Assembly (NCBI GenBank): GCA_012515885.1
Contig: JAAYXN010000081.1
Coordinates: forward strand, 1 to 14,798
Direction: 5' to 3'
DNA from: Rhodococcus sp. (in: high G+C Gram-positive bacteria)
GTDB lineage: Bacteria; Actinomycetota; Actinomycetes; Mycobacteriales; Mycobacteriaceae
DNA: 14,798 nt
The position numbers were made by a program, and so were the translations under genes. Shown in pieces: positions 7,226 through 13,974 of this stretch. Numbering within the stretch: the first letter of the stretch is position 1; every line of letters begins with the position of its first letter. Under the pieces are notes generated by a model. It worked only from the letters and a program-made list of their open reading frames with translations, ran no database searches and had not been told where the DNA came from.

Positions 7226-7535
7226 GAAGGGAGCCTCCCGCTGTCCCAAGCTGACCAGCGTTGGCGGAATCTTGGTCGCTGTAGTTCTGCGCGATGATGC
7301 GAAGGTTCTCGGCCGAGACCTCGGTCAGACGCCGCATCGAGTCAGCGTTCGTCACGAGCATCTCCCGTATCTCCGCGACCTGCGACACAATCGGAGCAAA
7401 GATCACTCCAGCATCGGAATCGTCGATGGACAGCCAACCATCCACGTGGTCGGCAGCCTTTCTGCATTGCCCGGACAACTCGTCCGTTCGCTGTGCAAAC
7501 TTCCCCAAGTCAGCTGGATTTGCTTCCAGAGTCAT
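7218..7535 (-). CDS. EspC-like type VII substrate with YxxxD signal
   Basis: This 105-residue helical protein resembles the EspC-type (T7SS_ESX_EspC) family. It begins LEANPADLGKFAQRTDELSG, has W34 in the central turn (VDGWLSI), and ends with the helix ENLRIIAQNY and the secretion signal Y85-SDQ-D89. In ESX systems such a C-terminal YxxxD/E in one partner of a helical pair directs export through EccC. It is the first gene of the operon, with AGGGGG at 7541-7546 five bases before the ATG. Its stop overlaps the start of the WXG protein, its likely partner. There is no signal peptide. Family membership is judged from pattern and length. Confidence 0.8.
   Translation of the reverse strand: MTLEANPADLGKFAQRTDELSGQCRKAADHVDGWLSIDDSDAGVIFAPIVSQVAEIREMLVTNADSMRRLTEVSAENLRIIAQNYSDQDSANAGQLGTAGGSLHG
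7234..7239 (-). promoter_or_regulatory. Ribosome binding site fixing the WXG protein start
   Basis: GGGAGG on the minus strand, eight bases before ATG 7225 and inside the end of the upstream gene. It favours this start over the in-frame TTG at 7249. Confidence 0.7.
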
Positions 7536-7649
7536 TCAGTCCCCCTCTTCGACACTCAGGGAAGCTATCATCCGCACAACACGACGCGATCACCTGCCGA
7601 ACCACCCGTAATTTGCTGAACCATCCAACGGTGTCGCACCATCGACAAC
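7536..7649. promoter_or_regulatory. Divergent intergenic region
   Basis: These 114 bp lie between the start of the leftward operon (7535) and the rightward membrane gene (7650), so they must hold both promoters unless transcripts enter from outside. The only firm element is the leftward ribosome site AGGGGG at 7541-7546. The segment is AT-richer than its surroundings around 7607-7620. I could not fix -10/-35 boxes on either strand. Confidence 0.4.
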
Positions 7650-8243
7650 GTGCCCGAGCCGTCCGTCACGTTTCCTTTGCGCCCAGTTTCTACAGCCAAC
7701 CCCACAGAGGCGCAGCGGAAGCACTGGCGTGAACTCGTAGGTTCGCTGCCGCCTGTATGCGTCCGTCACGGTCGATCTGGGTCTCGAATGCGCAAGGTGG
7801 ACGTGCCGTCGCACCCGCATATCCCATGGGATGATCTGTCGGCCGGCGGCAAGGTCCTGGCCGAACTGAAGCCCCGTGCTCGAGCGGATCGCACCAAAGA
7901 ACGTCGGTCTCGGATGATCTGGGTTCGGGTCTATTGGCCGATGTGCACGTCCTGTCGCCGGTACTTGCTTGCGCGACGCGTCATCAGTGCCGTCCTCATC
8001 GCTCTTGCCGTGACAGTGCTCGCGGGACCCCTCACTCCGCTGATGGACTGGATACCGGAAGGACCGCGACCGTTGCTCGTAATACCAGGCGTCGCGCTCT
8101 GCATACCAGCAGTCAGAAGCCTGTCGACCTACAAGGAACTCTTCCGTCCGATTGTCTCAGAGGACGGAACAGAACTGATCGTCCACAAACCTCATCCCGA
8201 GTTCGCAACGGCTGCAGTTACATTGGGCGCGGATGCTGTGTGA
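7650..8243 (+). CDS. CxxH...CxxC two-helix membrane protein, copy 1
   Basis: This 197-residue protein is of unknown function. An N-terminal soluble part carries C37-VR-H40 in LPPVCVRHG, and a second pair, C99-TS-C102, follows VYWPM. Together they would make a split Cys3His metal site, probably zinc. Two hydrophobic segments follow at about 110-127 and 141-158, then a conserved C-terminal domain (EDGTELIVHKPHPEF, 171-185). The GTG start is supported by the paralogue at 11286-11852, which also opens with GTG and MP-x-PS. It stands alone on the plus strand, divergent from the EspC/WXG operon and convergent with the lipoprotein. Recurrence beside ESX substrate genes suggests a membrane accessory or regulator, but immunity or unrelated roles are possible. 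Confidence 0.75.
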   Translation: MPEPSVTFPLRPVSTANPTEAQRKHWRELVGSLPPVCVRHGRSGSRMRKVDVPSHPHIPWDDLSAGGKVLAELKPRARADRTKERRSRMIWVRVYWPMCTSCRRYLLARRVISAVLIALAVTVLAGPLTPLMDWIPEGPRPLLVIPGVALCIPAVRSLSTYKELFRPIVSEDGTELIVHKPHPEFATAAVTLGADAV

Positions 8244-8248
8244 ATCTT

Positions 8249-8267
8249 GGGCCTCGATCACAGGCCC
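8249..8267. terminator. Short GC-rich hairpin between convergent genes
   Basis: GGGCCT at 8249-8254 pairs with AGGCCC at 8262-8267 around a 7-nt loop, six bases after the stop of the plus-strand gene and facing the end of the minus-strand lipoprotein. It has a 6-bp stem and no T-run, so it is a modest bidirectional terminator candidate. Confidence 0.4.
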
Positions 8268-8291
8268 GCATGTACCCCCATACACCAAAGA

Positions 8292-8819
8292 TCACAGGTG
8301 GTCGGGGAAATATGGGGCCAGATCCTCGACGACCTGAAGAGCAAGTGAGCAAGCCTGTTCAGGGGTTTCGATATCGCCCTGCTTGTACCCGACCATCACT
8401 TCCAGCACATTGGGATCGAAATCTACCGATGCTTTGCATTGCAACCCGCCGGGGAAGTCGGTGATGAGAGTGCGGTGACCTGCGACCGTGGTGTCCTGCA
8501 CGAGGGTATACCGTTCGTCGTTTTCGGCTTTCGACAGCCGGATGCGGTTGGAGGAGATCAACACCGACGAATACGGATCATCCGAACGGTAGGAGCACGG
8601 CCGAGCTTGGAAGGGCTCCTCTCGATCCTCGTAGCGCTGGATGTCCGCGCCGTCGATACCGGCGGCGGCGCGGGCATCGGGTCCGAAACCATCGCAAGGG
8701 TGAAACGTCAACGGCGGCAGCTCTGGAGGTGCCGCCGCCTGCTCGCTGGACGTGCAGGCCGTCAGCGACAGTGCAGCGACAGCGACCACGCACGACGCGG
8801 CCCGTCTCGGGAAAATCAT
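8292..8819 (-). CDS. DUF3558-like lipoprotein, copy 2
   Basis: This 175-residue predicted lipoprotein has the same signal peptide and lipobox (LTAC, C22) as copy 1 and the same PLTFHPCDGFG opening of the mature domain. Exchanges against copy 1 are mostly non-conservative and grouped: W73R/A74P, Y78R, P94R/W95L, L104Y, a VHD to ITD change near 118-120, then V to K and R to E near the end. GYKQGDIETPE and the C-terminus DLAPYFPDHL are conserved. The start overlaps the stop of the helical gene (ATGA at 8816-8819). It is the last gene of the PPE-espG operon. As part of the copy flanked by intact espG, it is probably the ancestral version. Confidence 0.85.
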   Translation of the reverse strand: MIFPRRAASCVVAVAALSLTACTSSEQAAAPPELPPLTFHPCDGFGPDARAAAGIDGADIQRYEDREEPFQARPCSYRSDDPYSSVLISSNRIRLSKAENDERYTLVQDTTVAGHRTLITDFPGGLQCKASVDFDPNVLEVMVGYKQGDIETPEQACSLALQVVEDLAPYFPDHL

Positions 8820-9253
8820 GCGAGGTCGTCTCCTTGTGCGGTGAGGGCGGCGGTGGTGATGCCTTCCTGCTCTTCGTAGGCTTTGAGGACGGCCTCGAAC
8901 GTCGACTTCATGTCTCTCGCATGACTTTCGTGCGAACGGAACAGCCCCACCGCTGAGTTCCAGTCCTCGATCTGCCCGCCACCAACGGCTTTGTCCTTGA
9001 ACTTCTGCGTCAGCTGTCGGGCCGACTCCAGGTATGCCTCGCCGATCCCGAGCGCATCGACATCGAGTTCATACCTGGCACGTTCGGCCAATCTGCCCAT
9101 CGCGTCGGCGTGGTCACCGCAGAGGGTGATGCACCGTTTGATGGCCTCGGGGTCGAGGTCGAGGCGCCCCGATCCGAGGGCGAGGTCGGTGACAGGTTTC
9201 CACGAACCACCCCGCGGGGCTCCTGGTGGAGTGGTCTGCTCGTTGTCGCTCAT
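8816..9253 (-). CDS. Helical ESX-substrate-like partner of DUF3558 lipoprotein, copy 2
   Basis: This 145-residue paralogue of the protein at 5557-5994 differs at 13 positions by my count. The LxLD...C41xxLC45 motif, W98 and the Y126-EEQ-E130 signal are unchanged; most exchanges lie in the middle helices (L14R, Y64D, E73A, L113R). It begins 12 bp after the EspG stop with AAGGAGG at 9259-9265, and its stop overlaps the lipoprotein start. The order PPE-like, EspG, helical protein, lipoprotein on one strand suggests that export or surface placement of this pair is tied to the ESX pathway. No signal peptide or membrane segment is present. Confidence 0.8.
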   Translation of the reverse strand: MSDNEQTTPPGAPRGGSWKPVTDLALGSGRLDLDPEAIKRCITLCGDHADAMGRLAERARYELDVDALGIGEAYLESARQLTQKFKDKAVGGGQIEDWNSAVGLFRSHESHARDMKSTFEAVLKAYEEQEGITTAALTAQGDDLA

Positions 9254-9265
9254 CAGTTCCTCCTT

Positions 9266-10024
9266 CTACCAGTACTGTTCGGCAAGCTCACGCTGAGCGC
9301 GTAGACCGCGGGCGATCAATGACTCCAACGTCGACACCACCAGCTGCGGACCTGCGAGCACGGCAGCATTCGGGTCGCGTGGGCCGATCATGTAACGACC
9401 GTCCCCGGCGACATCGAGCCAGCGAATCACGCCCAACTCGCCCCGGGTATGACGCGGGCCCTGGCAGACCCGCATGGTTCCCCGGCCGGCATACCTGGCC
9501 CGCATGGCATCCTCGAGCTTCGGAGCGGCCCCCGCCGCACCGGCGCTTCTCAGGATGTTCTGGGAGAAGTAATCGTCCTCGGTGACATCGTTGCGCGCGA
9601 ACGTCCGCTTGCCCGCCGCATTCTGCGGAATCTGACCGACCAGCAGAGCAGCAAGATCAGTGGTGATGCCCGCCCCCAGCACCACATCCCCACCCGCAGC
9701 AGGGGTTGAACCGGGCTCCTGAACCGCAATGGCACACCAGCGTTGCAGCTGGGCACCGATGATCCTGATCGGCGTCTTCTCGACCGTCTCACCGGAAATC
9801 TCGACGAACACCTCGGGCTCCGCCAGAACCCGCACCGCCAGGCGAACACTGTCGCGATCCTGCCCGGCGAACGCCTCCTGTATCCGGCGTTGCTCGTACT
9901 CGAACGCACCCCACGTACGGGCAGAACTCATCGGGCTCAAAGGAAACGGAGGGCGGTCCTGGCCGGATGCGTCCCACAGTGCACCGAACTGGTCACCGCG
10001 CAGCTGCCAGTTCGCGATCCTCAT
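9266..10024 (-). CDS. espG: ESX secretion-associated EspG-family chaperone
   Basis: This 252-residue protein fits the EspG family (ESX-1_EspG), cytosolic chaperones that bind the helical tip of PE-PPE dimers and keep them soluble for export. The N-terminal strand-rich part includes LAVRVLAEPEVFVEISG (62-78) and QLQRWCAIAV. The C-terminal part has the characteristic GPRHTRGELGVIRWLD followed by VAGDGRYMIGP (189-215). An acidic-aromatic stretch, TEDDYFSQNILRS, lies at 148-160. Its start overlaps the stop of the PPE-like gene (ATGA at 10021-10024), the classic chaperone-substrate coupling. The last 17 codons are duplicated at 6007-6057. The length is slightly below the usual 270-300 residues, with no sign of damage. 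Confidence 0.88.
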   Translation of the reverse strand: MRIANWQLRGDQFGALWDASGQDRPPFPLSPMSSARTWGAFEYEQRRIQEAFAGQDRDSVRLAVRVLAEPEVFVEISGETVEKTPIRIIGAQLQRWCAIAVQEPGSTPAAGGDVVLGAGITTDLAALLVGQIPQNAAGKRTFARNDVTEDDYFSQNILRSAGAAGAAPKLEDAMRARYAGRGTMRVCQGPRHTRGELGVIRWLDVAGDGRYMIGPRDPNAAVLAGPQLVVSTLESLIARGLRAQRELAEQYW

Positions 10025-11190
10025 GCGCCGATCACCGGAGGCGCCACAGTCGGCATCTTGCCGATCAGTTCGTTGCCGTTCTCGAGCGTGATCAAGTACC
10101 CGGGCGTCTGATGCTCGGTGTCGTCATTGCCGCCGGCCCCGCGGGCACCTCCGGCACCCATCATGCCGCCCATCCCCATCGGACGGGCACCACCGACACC
10201 AGCCGTGCCGCCAACTCTGCCACCGCCACCGATTACCCCGGTAGAACCAGGCGCTTTCGGGGCCGCCGCGGCCGCAGGCGGAATACCACCCGCAACACCA
10301 CCACCGATGCCTCCGCCGGCACCCCCACCGGCGATGCCGCCACCGACACCCGCACCCGCGGCACTCGGGGCACTACCCATACGCGATGTATCACCGAGGC
10401 CGCCACCCGTCACAGGCATGCCCGCCGACGAGGCCGCACCGGTGCTCGCCGGTTCGCCAGTGCCCAGCCCGGATGCCATGCCGGACTGTTCGGCGGCGCC
10501 CTCACCCATCGGGGAACCCGGTGCGCCGGACTGCGGGCCATCCGTCGGAGACGCCTGCGGGGCCGTCGGGGAACCGGTAGACCCTGCCGGGTTTCCGGGG
10601 CCGGGACTTCCGGGACCACCGAGATAGCCCGGGTTCGGGCCGGCAGGCCCCGGCGTGGGAGGGGTGGCGATCTCGGGCAGCTTGGTGAATGTTTGAGCCG
10701 TGCCGTCGCTGCCTACGACGCCGGGGACGTAAATGTTGTTCATCGCATCCAGTGCCTCCCGATGACGCCGGTAGTACTCGTCGTCGGTGTCCGTCTTCCA
10801 CGGAGTCAGGTGATCCCAGAAGCTCAAACCCTGAACTTCCGGTACAGCCCCGCCCTTGAGACGTGTGGCCGCCTGATAGATCGGATCCAGCGCACCAGCA
10901 GTGCTGTGCAAATCCGCCTTCAGTGGCTCGGCGCTCTTGCCATATGCATCGGCCTTGGCATCCGCAGCGCTTGCTGCCGCACCCGACCAACCCGACTCGA
11001 TCTCTCGTCGCAACGCCGCCGTGAAGTCGGTGATCTGCGTCGCGCCGTCCGCACCGAACCCTTTCCACACACCGACAACCTGATCGACATTCGCCGGGCT
11101 CATCGACTGGGCCACCTCACGAAGCTGCTCCGGGCTCCAGTCGGCAGCCTGGAAGTACTCCGGATCACTGACATAAATCGGTTCGCTCAC
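10021..11190 (-). CDS. PPE-like ESX substrate with Gly/Pro-rich tail
   Basis: This 389-residue protein has a helical N-terminal domain of about 155 residues with a WXG-type motif, W68-S-G70 (RREIESGWSGAAASAAD), preceded by SPEQLREVAQSMSPANVD and followed by a helix to about 112 and WKTDTDDEYYRRHREAL (131-147). A Pro/Gly-rich, low-complexity region covers about 174-354, with long GGG-A/V-GGG runs. It ends with a short conserved-looking tail (PGYLITLENGNELIGKMP). The layout matches PPE-like substrates of non-mycobacterial ESX loci, although the literal PPE tripeptide is absent. GTG 11190 is chosen for GGGGGAG at 11196-11202, five bases upstream. EspG follows by overlap, which supports the assignment. 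No PE gene is adjacent. Confidence 0.8.
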   Translation of the reverse strand: MSEPIYVSDPEYFQAADWSPEQLREVAQSMSPANVDQVVGVWKGFGADGATQITDFTAALRREIESGWSGAAASAADAKADAYGKSAEPLKADLHSTAGALDPIYQAATRLKGGAVPEVQGLSFWDHLTPWKTDTDDEYYRRHREALDAMNNIYVPGVVGSDGTAQTFTKLPEIATPPTPGPAGPNPGYLGGPGSPGPGNPAGSTGSPTAPQASPTDGPQSGAPGSPMGEGAAEQSGMASGLGTGEPASTGAASSAGMPVTGGGLGDTSRMGSAPSAAGAGVGGGIAGGGAGGGIGGGVAGGIPPAAAAAPKAPGSTGVIGGGGRVGGTAGVGGARPMGMGGMMGAGGARGAGGNDDTEHQTPGYLITLENGNELIGKMPTVAPPVIGA

Positions 11191-11285
11191 GAACACTCCC
11201 CCTGGACGACATAGGCCAACGCGGACTCTCGGCAAATCGGACGCCACAGCACCCTATCCTGCGAGTCGCCCTCACCCGAGTTGGC

Positions 11286-11852
11286 TTACGCGCCTTCCTT
11301 CAATGCAGCCACAAAGTTCGGATGGGGTTCGAGAACCGACACCTCGGTGCCCTCGAGTGATGTGACGGCATGTGTGACCTCGAACGGGTCCACGATGTTC
11401 AGGGGCGCATAGAGCAATGCGGCAATCCCTCCGAACATCGGGATTCCCAGCCACGTCTGTTGCCCGCCTACCAGTAGTGCGACGACAACGAATACGAGTG
11501 CTCCGACGCCAGCCGCAGCAGTCAGCGCGGCAGTGAGCTTCGGCCGTCGCAGCGCAGCGTCACAAGCACTGCAGACCGGCCAGGAAGTAGCCACGGAGTG
11601 CGTCTTGGCGGTTCGTTGCAGCCAGCGGCCGAATGGTCCGTCCCCCAATGTGGTCAGCCGTTCGAGATTCGTTTGGTAGTCGTGCGGAATCGTCGGCCTG
11701 GACGCCACATTGATCTTGACGCGACGTGGCGCTTCCCGACCGTGAATCACACAGACATCAGGAAGCGGATCAACGAGTGTGTGGTTCCGTGCCCCCGCCG
11801 CACCGGATGGTTGGGTGGCGAAACACACGAGGGAGTCGGAAGGTGTCGGCAC
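11286..11852 (-). CDS. CxxH...CxxC two-helix membrane protein, copy 2
   Basis: This 188-residue paralogue of the protein at 7650-8243 has a putative metal site of C34-VI-H37 (PDVCVIHGRE) and C94-SA-C97 (SWPVCSACD). Two membrane segments lie at about 107-128 and 132-153, then the C-terminal SLEGTEVSVLEPHPNF (165-180). A much longer open frame extends to 12221 but would overlap the oppositely oriented gene at 12000. GTG 11852 is preferred because the first residues (MPTPS) align with the start of the paralogue (MPEPS) and place the CxxH at the same distance. It is upstream of the PPE-like gene on the same strand and divergent from the plus-strand operon at 12000. The remnant at 3361-3665 is closer to this copy than to the one at 7650. 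Confidence 0.78.
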   Translation of the reverse strand: MPTPSDSLVCFATQPSGAAGARNHTLVDPLPDVCVIHGREAPRRVKINVASRPTIPHDYQTNLERLTTLGDGPFGRWLQRTAKTHSVATSWPVCSACDAALRRPKLTAALTAAAGVGALVFVVVALLVGGQQTWLGIPMFGGIAALLYAPLNIVDPFEVTHAVTSLEGTEVSVLEPHPNFVAALKEGA

Positions 11853-11999
11853 CGTGCAATGGTGTCGCGGGCGCAGACTGAGCACAATCTGGCCACGGCG
11901 ATCAGGTACACGAACAGCGCATGACTCGAGGAACACAGCAGGGCACTGCGGTAGCATCGCGCCTCGACTGGCGCCGACCGCACTGAACCGGGGGACTTC
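11853..11999. promoter_or_regulatory. Divergent intergenic region
   Basis: These 147 bp lie between the leftward membrane gene (start 11852) and the rightward operon (start 12000). A possible rightward -10 hexamer, TAGCAT, sits at 11952-11957, about 42 bp before the ATG, but no -35 box at the right distance is convincing. The run GGGGGA just before the ATG at 12000 is the likely ribosome site. Confidence 0.35.
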
Positions 12000-12335
12000 A
12001 TGACCGAGACGCTGTATTTGGATGATGGCACGGCAGCAGAATGCGTTGCCCTCTGCGACGATCTGATCGCGAAGTTCGACGAGGCAATTCGTGAGACCCG
12101 CGCGTTCGAGAACATCTCCGGCTTCGGCGGGTTCGATTCCGCCAAGCAGTTGCAGCGTGGTTTCGAAGAAAAGCTGATCAACTCGCCCGACTCGGTGAAG
12201 AATCGGTTGATTCAGTTTCAAGACGCTGTGAAGCTACTTCGCGCGACATTCGAAGCGAACGGCAGAGGCTTCGAGGACACCGAAAGCGAGATCTACCAGG
12301 CAATCCGGGCGATCGGATCGGCAGAACAGCTGTGA
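12000..12335 (+). CDS. Helical partner of DUF3558 lipoprotein, diverged copy 3
   Basis: This 111-residue soluble helical protein is shorter at the N-terminus than the copies at 5557 and 8816 but recognisably the same family. LYLDDGTAAECVALCDD (5-21) aligns with LDLDPEAIKRCITLCAD, keeping LxLD and C15xxLC19. DSAKQLQRGFEEKL aligns with ESARQLTQKFKDKA, and LRATFEANGRGFEDTESE aligns with MKATFEAVLKAYEEQEGT. The export-like Tyr is replaced by Phe (FEDTE), so the signal is weakened or not needed. The start has GGGGGA upstream. Its stop overlaps the GTG of the lipoprotein, the same coupling as in the other two pairs. The recurrence of this pair is the main evidence that the two proteins work together. 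Confidence 0.8.
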   Translation: MTETLYLDDGTAAECVALCDDLIAKFDEAIRETRAFENISGFGGFDSAKQLQRGFEEKLINSPDSVKNRLIQFQDAVKLLRATFEANGRGFEDTESEIYQAIRAIGSAEQL

Positions 12336-12907
12336 AGCCTGCAACCGTTGTCAGCGCTATCGCATTGAGTACCGTCCTTTTGGCCGGATGTGGAGCATCA
12401 GACCCGACGCTCGCGCAGGATGCTTCCGCTGCGGAGTCGGCAACTCGGGTTCCTCGCGTCACGGACGACTCGGGACGCCCTCCCGTCACCTTCGACCCGT
12501 GCCTCGACATCCCCGACAACGTCATCGCAGAAGCGGGCTACGATCCAGCATCCAAGCATGTTTCCGAGTACCCCCTGGACGACTACACCTTCCTGGGATG
12601 CGACTTCCGGACAGCCGAGCGGAAGTACTCGCTGACACTCCTGTCCGGCAATGTCACATTCGCCGAAGAGTCGGAGAAAACAGCGGACTACGCGAAGCCC
12701 CTCGAGATCAACGGACGACATGCGCTGTTGAAGTTCCGTGAATACGCCCGGGACGAGTGTGCGTATTCCCTCGAAACCAACTATGGAGTGCTCATAATTC
12801 TGCGTGGACTAGAACATGACCTCATCGGCCCGGCGCCTCAGGAAGAGTGGTGCGCTGGACTCGAGGACACCGTTCGACTCATCGAACCGCTACTCGCGGA
12901 CGAGTGA
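12332..12907 (+). CDS. DUF3558-like lipoprotein, diverged copy 3
   Basis: This 191-residue predicted lipoprotein starts with GTG overlapping the upstream stop (GTGA). The signal peptide MKPATVVSAIALSTVLLAGC ends in the lipobox LAGC with C20. A low-complexity Ser/Ala/Thr linker leads to RPPVTFDPCLDIPDNVIAEA (49-68), the DUF3558-type F-x-PC opening shared with the two other lipoproteins. Later cysteines occur in FLGCDF, DECAYS and EEWCAGL, spaced as in a disulfide-bonded extracytoplasmic domain. Apart from this opening and the cysteine pattern it is far diverged from copies 1 and 2, so this pair is an older duplicate. It would sit on the outer face of the cell membrane. Confidence 0.85.
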   Translation: MKPATVVSAIALSTVLLAGCGASDPTLAQDASAAESATRVPRVTDDSGRPPVTFDPCLDIPDNVIAEAGYDPASKHVSEYPLDDYTFLGCDFRTAERKYSLTLLSGNVTFAEESEKTADYAKPLEINGRHALLKFREYARDECAYSLETNYGVLIILRGLEHDLIGPAPQEEWCAGLEDTVRLIEPLLADE

Positions 12908-13003
12908 GCCACGCGAGCTGACGTGCTACCGTTTCGCGGGCACGCCGAGGGGAAACCGGCTGCGCGTGAACTAGCTGATCTTCCGGGGGGGATGACGCAC
13001 TCG

Positions 13004-13648
13004 ATGACCGAGATGACGTTTGGGAATTTTCAGGACGACGATCCACCAGCGAGGCCTATGCACCCGCAAGTAGCGCCTACCGCCGGACCTTCCGTCGTGA
13101 CAATGACGCTCGATTCCGGACGGTTGCCGGTCACCGCCCGCCTGGACAGTCAGTGGGACCGGAAGGTCTCACCGCACGAGATGGGCGACGCCATCTTCCA
13201 GGGCTACGTCGCAGCCCTGTGGGAGCACGACCGCGACGCACTCGAGTCCGGCAGGTTCGAGCTCCTCAGCTCCTTTCCGTCCCGTCGCACCCGGCTTCTC
13301 GCGTTGCTCGATGCCAGCACACTCGACGAGCACCGAGCGATCGTCGATTCGTTCTTCAGCGGCGGCACCTACGTCGGTCGCAGCCAGGTGCTCGACAGAT
13401 GGGACGACCCCGTCGTCACCCTCACGGCAGACAGAGGAACGATCCTGTCCGCCACCGCGTCGACAGAATGGATTGCCACCGCACCGGGTGATGTCATCGC
13501 CGACCAGATCCTTTACTGCGCAGACCAATTGCGATCAACGCGTCCCGGCCTTCGGAGCACAAGCACCTACGATGGGCTCTCCGACAGGGAAGTCGAAGAA
13601 CGCTATGCCGATCATCTCGGCGAACTGACGAGAAGGGCGGCAAGCTGA
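13004..13648 (+). CDS. Two-repeat YbaB/EspH-like protein of the ESX operon
   Basis: This 214-residue soluble protein contains two similar halves. Residues 31-72 include VVTMTLDSGRLPVTARLDSQ and then GDAIFQGYVAAL; residues 137-177 include VVTLTADRGTILSATASTEW and then ADQILYCADQL. Each is a beta-strand pair followed by a helix, the fold pattern of YbaB/EbfC-like domains, which are also seen in ESX-associated proteins such as EspH. A helical insert (ELLSSFPSRRTRLLALLD) lies between them. ATG 13004 is chosen because a G-run at 12985-12991 precedes it by about 12 bases; ATG 12992 would abut that run. The 96-bp gap from the lipoprotein allows a separate promoter. Its stop overlaps the next start (TGATG), linking it to the YxxxD/WXG pair, for which it may be a chaperone or regulator. 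Confidence 0.7.
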   Translation: MTEMTFGNFQDDDPPARPMHPQVAPTAGPSVVTMTLDSGRLPVTARLDSQWDRKVSPHEMGDAIFQGYVAALWEHDRDALESGRFELLSSFPSRRTRLLALLDASTLDEHRAIVDSFFSGGTYVGRSQVLDRWDDPVVTLTADRGTILSATASTEWIATAPGDVIADQILYCADQLRSTRPGLRSTSTYDGLSDREVEERYADHLGELTRRAAS

Positions 13649-13974
13649 TGGGCGGACCTCCCGGCGGACTGAAAGCCTCCGTCGAACACATGCGCATCGC
13701 CGCCGGAAACTGGAGCAGTGGCTCCGACCGCCTCGATGGCGCAGCAACTGCGACCGAGGCCATGGACAAGACGCGCCTGGAAATGGGGCTCTTCCAGGTC
13801 ACTTGGTCCGAATACGAAGGTGCCGTCCAATACATACGAGACCGGCTTCGCGAAGGCAGTACCGAGTTCGACAACGTGGCACGAGCACTCCATATGTGCG
13901 CCGACGCGTACGACACCACCGATGCGAACATCGCGAGCAACATCAACCAGCTGCAGACCGGGGACGTGCAATGA
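13648..13974 (+). CDS. EspC-like type VII substrate with YxxxD signal (second pair)
   Basis: This 108-residue helical protein has helix 1 at about 7-45 (LKASVEHMRIAAGNW), a turn with W53 (FQVTWSEYEGAV), helix 2 to about 87, and the signal Y88-DTT-D92 just after it. It has no signal peptide. It corresponds in position and features to the protein at 7218-7535, though the sequences are distant. Its start overlaps the upstream stop as TGATG, and its own stop overlaps the following WXG-bearing gene as ATGA. It probably forms a dimer with that product and carries the export signal for both. Confidence 0.78.
   Translation: MGGPPGGLKASVEHMRIAAGNWSSGSDRLDGAATATEAMDKTRLEMGLFQVTWSEYEGAVQYIRDRLREGSTEFDNVARALHMCADAYDTTDANIASNINQLQTGDVQ

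Larger units (their letters stand above)
8292..9316. repeat. Direct duplication, copy B (1025 bp)
   Basis: This is the partner of 5033-6057, the same length and orientation. Its right end lies inside the intact espG, which continues beyond 9316, whereas copy A breaks off there. Copy B is therefore the likely donor. Start-to-start distance between copies is 3259 bp. Confidence 0.92.

Noticed and set aside
10118..10627. Pro/Ala-rich plus-strand frame resembling a proline-rich protein
   Set aside because: It is the complement of the Gly-rich repeats of the PPE-like protein; GGC/GGT codons read as GCC/ACC or CCG in the other strand.
9967..11214. Long plus-strand open frame (415 codons) opposite the PPE-like gene
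   Set aside because: The opposite strand of Gly/Ala-rich, high-GC coding sequence readily stays open. The product is Arg/Thr/Gly low complexity, with no ribosome site and no family pattern, while the minus strand has coupled, recognisable ESX genes.
11286..12221. 311-residue version of the metal-site membrane protein
   Set aside because: The extra N-terminus would run antisense through the gene at 12000. Alignment with the paralogue at 7650 supports a GTG start at 11852.
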